Positions 24,361-33,121 of a DNA stretch of 64,000 bases are shown piece after piece. Each line of letters begins with the position of its first letter. Position 1 is the first letter of the stretch. Source of the DNA: Talinum fruticosum (taxonomy: Eukaryota > Streptophyta > Magnoliopsida > Caryophyllales > Talinaceae); NCBI GenBank assembly GCA_021018815.1, contig JAITYX010000135.1:62001-126000 (forward strand), given 5' to 3'. Position numbers and translations under genes: made by a program. Below the pieces are notes generated by a model. That model was given only the letters and a program-made list of their open reading frames with translations. It did no database searches and was not told the origin of the DNA.

Positions 24361-24577
24361 TTTATCATAATTGACCCCAAAAGGGTCGAGATTTTTCATA
24401 AAATCAACCTCCAAAAGAGTCGAGATTTTCACAAAATTGACAATAAAAAGGGTCGAAATATCTCGGCCTTGAATATCTTGACCCTTTTGATAAGTGTCGA
24501 TTGAAAATTAAGCGGCCCTTCTAAGGGTCGAAATATGGGCCAAAAAGCGTCGAATATAGCCCTGTTTTTTAGTAGTG
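24360..24577. repeat. CACTA 3' subterminal GGGTCGA repeats and terminal inverted repeat
   Basis: Copies of AAGGGTCGA or close variants occur near 24,378, 24,417, 24,450, 24,480 (reverse) and 24,525, ending in the terminal AGTAGTG. Such arrays are the usual binding sites for the CACTA DNA-binding protein. Matching motifs sit just inside the 5' end at 13,521-13,545. Confidence 0.75.
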
Positions 24578-24913
24578 AAGGAAAAATTAGACTCGAACAT
24601 ATTTTCTGTAATTGTCTGGGTGAGATAGAAAACTGACTTATGATTCTAACTCCCTTAAACATAATATTGGTAAGCATGTAACAGAAAGTCATAAAGTTAG
24701 ATTCCACAATATAAGAATATCACATACTCACAATCTGACTAAAAGGAACTTAGAACATTTATCATGCTATGAAGTCAGTTAAGCATTACCATTTGAAGGA
24801 AACAGTTTTTGAGCATGATTAGTATATAAGCACGGGGTAAGATGCCATGATAATAAAAAGATTTATGCAGAGAATAAATTCAGGAAAAAGAAGCGGGTCA
24901 GATTCCAATATGA
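24578..24913 (-). other. 3' non-coding tract of family-B Sirevirus-like element (continued)
   Basis: This lies between the CACTA right end (AAG duplication) and the hAT left end. On the minus strand it contains GTTTAAGGGAGTTAGAATC, resembling the AGATTAGAATCTTGTTTAGG segment on the other side of the CACTA element. It has no coding potential. I treat it as the middle piece of the split retrotransposon. Confidence 0.45.
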
Positions 24914-24921
24914 TTGACTGC

Positions 24922-27378
24922 TAGGGCTGGCCGAGTGGGTAGGGTACCCATTGGGCCAGCGGGGCTGAGCCAAAAGAAAGAGTCAAGCCCAAGTTTAGTA
25001 ATAAAAGGGTCGGGTGATTTAGGGTCATGTGAAGATGTTCCATTAAAAGGTCGCCCGCGGCCATTAATGGGTCAAAATAAAAAGGATCATCTCATAATAT
25101 TCCCAAATTCCATTATTAATTCTAATTTTAGAAATAATTTTTTCAATCTACTTGCTCTTTCCATTCTTCTTTTTTAAAAAAAATAATTTTATTACTTTTG
25201 ATAACTTATTTATTTGTAGATAAATTAAAAATCAATTTACATGTATTTTTAATTTGTATAGTAAATGTATGAGAAATTAAAGCTCTATATTCATTCATTG
25301 ATTGAGTTTGCTCAAAATCTCAGCACTTGTCAACATGGGATTCTTTTTTTTTTATGATGTTTCAAAATATTTTACTTCAAAAAAAATAATGAAATTTTGA
25401 TTAAGGATGATTTTTTTCTTTTTAAGATTAATTAATCTACATTTTTTTCCATTGCTAGTAGTGAAAAAAGAGAACAGAACCTTCTATTTTTGTATTTTTG
25501 GTTAACCAAGTGGAAATTTTTTTACAGTGGAAAATAGAAAAAAATAAAGGGATTTTTTCTCTCAAAGAAATGACGCCAATAAGGGCAGGGGCAACGGGCC
25601 GGACCGTGCCGGGCTTGCTTGCCCACTTACTTAACGGGTTGGGCAATACTTTTTAATAAATGGGTCGGGTAGAGTCATGGGTCAAATGACCGTGACCACC
25701 CAAGACCCACCCAATACATGCTTGCAGAGAATATATTACACTCGAATTAAAGGAAAGTCTAAATAAGAAAGTTCGATTTATATATGCGACTTATTTATTA
25801 AATAACTTGAATTGAAAATTGATCATAAATTTTATGTAGTGCTAGTTTGTCCAAAACTTGGTATGAAAAGTATGTATCTTGCATGTGTATTTTAATGGGT
25901 TTTATTGAGCTAATATGTTACTTAGAATGTTGAAATGAACATTTCATAAATATCCCACAAGGACAAGATAGATAGAAGATAAGAAAATATAATTTGGGAG
26001 CCACTGTCACTCACCACGGGTGTCCCCACAGGTTGTGAGGTAGGCTGTGGTGGTCAGCAGCAATTTATTTAATCCAAAATACCCACCGCGGGTGCTCCCA
26101 CAGGCCGTTGGTAGGGATGGCAGAAAAACCCAAACCTGTTTAAAACCCGCAAAACCCGCCCCATTTAAAACCCGAATGGGTGTTAAAAAATTTTTAAAAA
26201 TGGGTATGGGGCGGGTATGGTTAAAATGGGTATGGGGCGGGTATGGGTATGGGTTTAGGCTTCACCCGCCCCATACCCGCCCCATATAACACCCATAACC
26301 CATACCCGCCCCATATAACACCCATAACCCATACCCGCAATACCCGCCCCGTACCCGCCTCAAACCCGCCCCACTTAAATACCCATAACCCGTTTTTGTT
26401 AATGGTTAAAAAAAAAAAAAGCTGAGAAAAGTTGTTTATGATTGTGAAATGCTATAATGTACTAAATATGGATTATTTGTGATTGTACTATAATGTACTA
26501 AATATGGATTATTTGTGATTGTGAAATGTTTATGTCATGATAGCAAGGTGCTGCACAACTACAACCTGCAAGTTTGTGAATTGTTGATTTTTTTTTGGTT
26601 GAATTATGAGAACTATTAAATATGGGTTTAATATGGGTACTACTATTTTTAGTCTATTTATACCCAAATAAAACCCGCATACCCGCAAAACCCGGTGGGT
26701 ATGGGTATGGGTATGGGTACGTATTTTAAAAATGGGTATGGGTGTGGGTATAGGAAACCCGCCCGTACCCGCCCCATTGCCACCCCTAGCCGTGGGGTAG
26801 GCTGTGATGGCCACCAGAAGTCCTCACTAACCATGGGAAGGCCCTTGATGACCTCTAGAGCCAACCATTGACCTCTACGGGCTGTGGGAAGGTCTGTGGA
26901 GCCTCCAAAGCAATTTTGGTCCCGCACAACCTGTAGGCTTTGTCCCGTGATACTTGTAAATCTTGTATGTTGTATCGAGAAACGAGTTTATGAACTTAAA
27001 GTATGGCTTTGGGTCCCGTGAAAAGTTTTTTATTGAGAAATAAGAGTTTAATATCATATAGAGTTGCAAACTACGACATATACTTTTTCCAGACGATTAC
27101 CAATTTGTATTAGCTGTCTTCAATGGAATTTGCCATGGGTTGAAAATTAGGAACTCCGTTGTCTTACAAGTTGTTTCAAGTACAGATGTTTTGCTATTGT
27201 TTTATGCTATCAAACCAAATATTAATGTTTATTCATGTTTAGCTCTGGCCTATGGACCGGTCATGATCAGCTAACCCATGACCCGGCCCAGCCCACTTAT
27301 TTTCCCTGGCCCGGCCTGACCCGTTATAATAATGGGCCGGCCCTGACCCACCCTGGCCTGCCCCATTGCCCAGCCCTA
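24922..27378. mobile_element. Non-autonomous hAT-type element, 2.46 kb, containing a second one
   Basis: The left end is TAGGGCTGGCCGAGTGGG and the reverse complement of the right end is TAGGGCTGGGCAATGGGG. The flanks TTGACTGC (24,914-24,921) and CTGACTGC (27,379-27,386) are an 8-bp duplication with one change. GGCCCGACCC-type motifs cluster inside both ends (24,930-25,060 and 27,255-27,370) and near 25,590-25,720. No transposase was found. Phrases such as GGTAGGCTGTG recur at 26,040 and 26,797, on either side of the nested element. Confidence 0.82.
26112..26788. mobile_element. Non-autonomous hAT-type element nested in the 24,922-27,378 element
   Basis: The left end is TAGGGATGGCAGAAAAAC and the right end, reverse-complemented, is TAGGGGTGGCAATGGGGC. 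The flanks are GCCGTTGG (26,104-26,111) and GCCGTGGG (26,789-26,796), 8 bp with one change. Long arrays of ATACCCGCCCC and GGGTATGGGGCGGGT lie inside both ends. The 677-bp interior has no transposase. Confidence 0.82.
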
Positions 27379-27386
27379 CTGACTGC

Positions 27387-27539
27387 CATTAATTTTCCTA
27401 CATAATCAGATCATGAAAACAGAAACATAGAAATTGTTCCAACCAACAAAGTACAAACCAAATTGTATCTTTTCCCCCTTGCCTTTCAGCAAAAATTAGG
27501 GGCTCACAAATAGAAATATAGGCCATTCAAAAACTAAAA
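27387..27539 (-). other. Tract downstream of ORF3 in family-B element
   Basis: This AT-rich non-coding sequence lies between the hAT target duplication and the ORF3 relic. On the minus strand it follows the ORF3 stop. Together with 24,578-24,913 and 13,375-13,482 it gives about 600 bp between ORF3 and the polypurine tract, close to the spacing in the plus-strand copy at 41.1-41.8 kb. Confidence 0.45.
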
Positions 27540-29020
27540 TTTTTTGTTAGAAAAACCAGAGAAAGATAGGAGTAACTAGGAGGAGGGTGCAAGGTCAGAT
27601 TGAGCGGATGATGATGGATTAGCAGCAATCGGAGCAGAAGGTGCAGAGTTAGATGCATGGCAAGAGCGAGGCTCTTGGGCAGCTGGATCGAGATGTGGAG
27701 GGGCCTTGAACTGGGGGTTCTTTGATTCATTGCTTTTCAATTTCAAAGACCTTAGGTTTAGACAGAAGAAGATCACCAAGTTAGTCAAGGCGTCCAACTT
27801 GTTTAGTCGGTTGTACGTTTGACTCGGTCGAGTTGCCACCTCCCGAGTCAGCATGTCCATCGCAGTGTGCATCGAGATCAGCACCAGTCTCAAATGATTT
27901 TATCATTGTTCTGAGTAGGGTAATGTCATCGTGCAAGCTTTTGGAGGAAGGCTCGAGACGGCTCGGGGTCATCGGACGGTGGAGGAGGTGGTGGTGGTGG
28001 AAGCTCCTCGGTGTGGATCCATTTCCCGACTCGATCGAGGCAAAAACCGAGGCCCTCTAACAAAGTTTGATTTATCATTTTTGGGGGGTCAGAAATGGAT
28101 TTCTCATCCACTAGGGGGATTTGGAAATAGGTAAAGATTTTGTTTAGGAGATTTCCAAATGGGAGTGCTTGATGAGGGGGTCGAGATGACACTTTCGCCA
28201 TGTGATTGAGAATGAGGGGGCAAAATCAACATCAAAGCCTTTAAGAATGTCATAAATCACTTTCAAAAGAGTATTGTTGGGGTTTTCCTGAGCGGTTTTG
28301 TGGGGAATGATGGTCCTAAAGAAGATGAAGCAGAGAATTCTGGCCTCACTGGTCGGTTTCGTGTATTAGAAATTCCGCTTGACTTGGGGGTGTACTCGAG
28401 AATACTTTGAGAGGAAATCTTTTGACACTTCATCAAATGAAGAGTCACCGAGGTTTAAAAACAAGCAAGAATAATTGAATAGCCTATTAAGAAGAGTGGA
28501 GTTAAGGGTTATGGCCTGTCCCTTGACGGTAGATTTTACCACTTGTTGAGCGATCTGACCCGGTGGAAGTCAGATTTGTAAAGAACATGCGAACAAGTCT
28601 AGTGTAAGTTGGGTCAGAAATGGAGAAGAAGTTCAGGGCAGTCGAGCTTCGAGTTTGTTAAGCCAGGAGAATCCAGAAAATTTTAAAGAACGACGGGTCT
28701 ATGGGCTGGCAAAGGTGTCCCGGTTAGAGACAGGGGGACATATTTGAGTCCTGTCTCGTAAGCCACTCAATTGGCGAGTAGAAGAGGAGAGAGAGGTGAT
28801 ACTTGGGTCATCGATTAAGGCCAGAGGGAGATGGTGATAGTTTTCCTCCATGTTTGAGTCTGTAGAAATCGTGGTCGGAGTAGATGATAATTTGGCCATA
28901 GGGATTTTGGTGGCATTTTTGGTCCTTTTGCACGGTGGAGGTGTGGTGTCCTTAGCAGTGGGCCTCTTAGCGGTTGGAAAAAGAAATCAGAAATCGCTTG
29001 ATATGGTGAAGAAAATTTGG
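27540..29020 (-). pseudogene. Sirevirus-like ORF3 (post-pol, 'plant transposon protein') relic, family B
   Basis: Minus-strand frames in order show a Ser/Thr/Pro-rich start (28,899-28,699), a segment with FDEVSKDFLSKYSR (about 28,470-28,420), TSEARILCFIF and ENPNNTLLKVIYDI (about 28,350-28,250), PHQALPFGNLLNKIFTYF (28,201-28,110), and a C-terminal heptad-like part ending near 27,560. The order and spacing match the plus-strand relic at 40.0-41.1 kb (FDKFSK, TSKARL, ENPNIKVLKVLYDI, PPRPFGALL). In plant copia lineages such an extra ORF lies between pol and the 3' LTR and is sometimes called envelope-like; its function is unproven. A proline run (EELPPPPPPPP) follows the conserved part. Several frameshifts make it a pseudogene. 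Confidence 0.6.
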
Positions 29021-29123
29021 AGAAGAATAAAGAAACGATGAAGGAGATGGAAAACCCTAGGAGAGAGAGTCGAGAGGATGTTTGAAGAATGAGCGAGAGA
29101 AAGCAAGAAGGTGAACCGACGAG

Positions 29124-29815
29124 TAGGGATGGCAATGGGTCGGATGCAGGTCGGGTCCGACTGGACCCGAACCCATTCAACTTTTAGATTTGAACCCAGA
29201 CCCGACCCGGACCCGACGGGTCTGTAAAATTTGGACCCGGACCCAGACCCGGTGGGTCCACGGGTCCACGGGTCTTAAACGGGTCTACTATATTTTTATC
29301 ATAAATGAGTTTAAAAATCAATATTTTGTGCCCTATTTTAATATTATTGTAAATTTACAAGCAATTTTGTTACATATAACCTCTTTAGCATTATACTAAT
29401 CTATCTATCAACCAATCTATTGTACAAACAAAAAACTTAGTTCATACAAATCGAATACACCAATATATTAAACACAAAGTTCATCAAAGTTTGACAACAC
29501 AAAGTTCAAAGTCCATCAAAGTTTAACAACAAATTGTAGGAAGGGTTTCCAAATTGCACCGGGTCCAAATTTGCATGAATACTACCGTTAGAATTTTTCA
29601 AAAAAATAAAATTAGTGTTCGGGTCTTAAACGGGTCTTAAACGGGTCTCGGGTCGGGTCCGGGTCTTAAAAATAAGACCCGGACCCGACCCGACCCGAGA
29701 CGGTTAGACCCGGACCCGACCCGGACCCATCGGGTCCAAATTTTGAACCCGGACCCGATTAAATGGGTCGGGTCTGGCGAGTCCGGGTCGGGTCCAGGAT
29801 CCAATGCCATCCCTA
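29124..29815. mobile_element. Non-autonomous hAT-type element with GGGTCGGG-rich ends
   Basis: The left end is TAGGGATGGCAATGGGTC and the right end, reverse-complemented, is TAGGGATGGCATTGGATC. The flanks CCGACGAG (29,116-29,123) and CTGACGAG (29,816-29,823) form an 8-bp duplication with one change. ACCCGGACCCGACCCG arrays fill both subterminal parts. At 692 bp it has no coding capacity. It interrupts the CT-rich leader upstream of the minus-strand ORF3 relic. Confidence 0.85.
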
Positions 29816-30044
29816 CTGACGAGGATTTAGGCGAGAGAGAGAGAAATTAGGAGAGAGGGTGGCGATTTAAGGAGGGTGTTAGAGAGAGAAAGAGGAAAAA
29901 GGTGTTTACCATTATTACTTGCCAATAATTAGCGAGAAAGAGTAATTAAGGCAATTTTTGAAATTTGATTTTTGGAAAGATTTGTAAATTTTAAAATCAG
30001 AACCACTTTTAACTACGGTTCAAATGAACATTAATTAAGGTTAT

Positions 30045-30270
30045 TATAACATTCTGAAACTTAATCGTATTTAATTCCTTTAAATTTGTAGTTTATTGTC
30101 TTAATATTGTTTAAGAGTAGTGAGCTGCGTAAAAACTCGAAATCGAAATTAAAGATGCGAACAAATTTGATAATCGCGAATAACAACGGGTAATTCAACG
30201 GAATGTATATATATTCGAATAATGCAAAATTTTATTACGAACCCGAACAAATTAAAATAACAAGAAAAAT

Positions 30271-30338
<68 letters not shown>

Positions 30339-32552
30339 TTAATTATAATAGCAAATAAAATTTAGCCAAATATATGGTTATACACTTAACTATGTGGTAA
30401 CGGAAATAGTAAAAAGATAAGAGATATTAAAAGATTACAAGATAAAAAAAAGGGCAAAACAATAGCTAGAAACATCTCGATGTCAATGAAAAAGAGGGCG
30501 GGTCCGTAAGCCGGGCAAATCTCATCTTCATCTCTCTTCCACTTCTCCTTCACTCCCTCTAGCCGTGGTGCTGTACCACTGCCGGTCGGCCAGCCCTCAC
30601 CGACTCCCTCCGCCGCCGGCATACCCGACCACTGCCCTGCTCCCCACCAATTTTTCTTCTCCCTCCTCCCCTATCCGGCGCCAGCAATGGCAGAACCGCC
30701 CCCTGCTGCTGCTGCTCGATCGTGCCACCCGCCGGCTTGCCGCCGCCTCGGCGGCTATCCGTCGTCCGTTGCTTGCTGCTATCGCCCAACACCATAGCTT
30801 CGTCACCGGAACCTCCACCACCCAATTCCACCTCTAACCCCTTTTGAGGTATATCTCTAAAACCCTAAATTTCAAGTAATTTTATCACAAATTCATGTTG
30901 TAATTGGAATATTTAGACAAGTAGATATGAGTTGTAAAATGATTGTGGTGGAATTGAAGGAATTATCGGAGCAAATGAAATTGGATTTAGGGTTTATTAT
31001 GTATTGATATGGAATTGGAAATTAATTGGGGGTTTCTTTATAATTGTAGATGTGCCTGTATAAATTTTATATGAGTATGAATGAATTGTTTGGTTGTAGT
31101 GGCGTTGTATGAAATTTGGAGAGTATTTAAATATGGATATATGTAAAATTGGATTCTTATGTTTATTATGTGCTAAATTGGTAATGGAGATTAATTTGGG
31201 TCATTCATAATTGTGAATAGGTTTGTTTAATTTTCTATCCGAGTATGAGTGAATTGCTTGATTGTGTGAGGGTTGTTTAGGTTATAAAGGCATAATAGGA
31301 AAGTAAATTAATTAAATTTGAGTATGTTAGTTCTTCAATAAAAAAAAAATGGATGGATATGCATTTGATGGTTTAATTGGAATTGATTATGGTTTTTGTG
31401 GAGCTGAATACGTAATTAGAAAGAGGATAATAGAGTAAGTGGCTAACGAGACGAGGAATTTATTAATATTAGATACAATATATACGAATGTAAAAGCTTA
31501 TAAAAAATAGATACAAGAAAGGCTAATAAGTTTATTAATGTAAATATTAAATTCTGTTTGAAAAAAGAAAATCAATAGGAATGATTATTACGGGGAGTAA
31601 AGAAACTCAAAATTAAAAAGAGAACGATCGACCGAGGTACGTTATTGCTTGTACCCTTCCAAAGTAGTTAAAGTTTAATTATTATGTAAAAAGTTACCGT
31701 GTTTGTTTTTAAATTTGACCTAAGACTCTTTTAGGACCTAATTAATTGTTAGTCATTAATCATTAACCGTTATAAAATGTCTGCTAGCAAAATTAATCGT
31801 ATTGGGCCCTTCACGATAATCGGGAAATTTTATTGAATCGTTTAATCGAGGCCATGTATTTGGCCTTCCCGACAAAAAGGAACTTTAACCGAATCGTTTA
31901 AACGAAGCTATGGCTGCAAATGCATATAAATTGGGGTCCTAGTGTTGGCTGGAAATTGAAATCTTATGAAGTTGAAAACAAAATTGAAAAGTTTACATAA
32001 AACGAAACTGTGCATCTTGCTTAAATGTTGAGTTTTAAATGAATTTAAAATCGCGCGTGCACCCACTGACTCTTCGAAATTCTTTTTACAATACAAGTAT
32101 AACGTATTGAGTCAACCATTCACTTTATGTTTTATGTTTTAAAATCTTTTAGGGAAAGAAAAGTAGCTAGAATTTAAACAGGCGAGTGCAAGAAGAGAAA
32201 GAAAGAAATTGAGTTAAAAGAATTGAAAAGGACTGGCAATGGGCGGTGACTTGCTGTGAAATTTTATGTGGATTTATGTTGTGGATTGTTTTTGGGTTGT
32301 GTATAACAATTGTGTGGACTCTTAAACTATTTAAGTTTTAAGTATGATGTAAAAACACTTTTAATTGCTGGTGTAAATATTTATATGTTATGCTCAACGA
32401 CAGGTGAAATGTGTATGATTATAAGTCTTGTCTCTAATTACAAGAGACGGCGGTAATGCCCAGCTTAAATTATAGCTTCCACTGTAATATGTTCTTAAAC
32501 TTGATTGGGTTACAAATTAGTTATAAGGATGATTATAGTATGAGGCGTTACG
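30045..32552 (+). mobile_element. Tekay/Del-like Ty3/gypsy (chromovirus) 5' LTR
   Basis: The start TATAACATTCTGAAACTT looks like a decayed TGTAAC-type LTR start. The end GAGGCGTTACG lies four bases before a primer-binding site. Inside is a GC-rich leader-like block (30,520-30,840), as is common in plant gypsy LTRs, and near the end the phrase GAGACGGCGGTAATGCCC. The 2.5-kb length suits this lineage from general knowledge. Frames in the GC-rich block (30,386-30,837 on both strands) overlap each other and are composition artefacts. No partner LTR is present in the window. Confidence 0.5.
30276..30333. repeat. (TA)29 microsatellite
   Basis: A perfect TA run lies inside the putative gypsy LTR. 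Confidence 0.95.
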
Positions 32553-32555
32553 AAG

Positions 32556-32566
32556 TGGTATCGAGC
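32556..32566 (+). other. Primer-binding site, initiator-Met tRNA type
   Basis: TGGTATCGAGC resembles the TGGTATCAGAGC class complementary to the 3' end of initiator-Met tRNA, with one base lost. It sits four bases after the LTR end GGCGTTACG, the usual arrangement in plant chromoviruses. Confidence 0.6.
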
Positions 32567-33121
32567 ATCGGTTGAGAAATTATGAGGATAAATTATTTAG
32601 GTTAAGAAATTACAAGGATAATTGTTGTAGGATGATAAAGGGGTAATCTGGAAGACTGGATGTTAGAACAGAGAATTGTGGGTTAATGGTATTAAGTGAT
32701 AAGGTTATGACATTCGGGATGATTATGAGTATGATATCTTAGGTGATATTAGTGATTCGATAAGCGTGATTACTATTTGGGAATCCTTACAAGTCATTCA
32801 AGTGAATTCAGATTTAAGCATTGAAGAAAATAATGGAATGGAGAAAGAGCTTGGGACATGAGAATAGTAACAAGAGCAATTTGGTTTCATGTTGAGAAAG
32901 TTTATTGAAAATAAATAAATAAATAAATAAAATATTAAAGACTCAAGGGATAAAACATCAGCTAACCTAACCCCTTCATCCACCTATTTTGGTATTGAAA
33001 GAAAACTAACGAAAATATATTCTATAATGAGGGATAAATATATTAGAAATATTAACATGTGTCATTTGCCTAGTCAATGTTAAGTATGAAACAATTTATA
33101 TCTTGGTAATAGTACTGTGGA
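32567..33121 (+). other. Gypsy 5' leader remnant joined to copia sequence
   Basis: Non-coding sequence after the primer-binding site fits the untranslated leader of a gypsy element. No gag frame follows. Near 33,120 it switches abruptly to Sirevirus gag/pol sequence, so the gypsy copy is truncated. Confidence 0.4.

Larger units (their letters stand above)
13483..24577. mobile_element. CACTA (En/Spm) transposon, 11.1 kb, with nested insertions
   Basis: The left end is CACTACTAGAAAACGGGG and the reverse complement of the right end is CACTACTAAAAAACAGGG. Both continue as CTATATTCGACG or CAATATTCGACG, giving inverted repeats of about 28 bp. Flanking AAG at 13,480-13,482 and 24,578-24,580 is the 3-bp duplication typical of CACTA elements. 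Subterminal GGGTCGA motifs lie inside both ends, including TCGACCCTT-CTAC-AAAGGGTCGA at about 13,521-13,544. No CACTA transposase is recognisable, so it is non-autonomous. Its length comes largely from a nested LINE (about 6.6 kb). It sits in the 3' non-coding tract of a Sirevirus-like element. Confidence 0.88.

Noticed and set aside
26047..26425. Frames rich in Pro, His and Thr, and GGGTATGGGG arrays that could suggest telomere-like repeats
   Set aside because: The arrays are irregular, not TTTAGGG, and are bounded by hAT termini with an 8-bp duplication.
30386..30837. Several overlapping open frames on both strands
   Set aside because: The block is GC-rich, so stops are rare in all frames. 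It looks like an LTR leader and no frame has a recognised domain.
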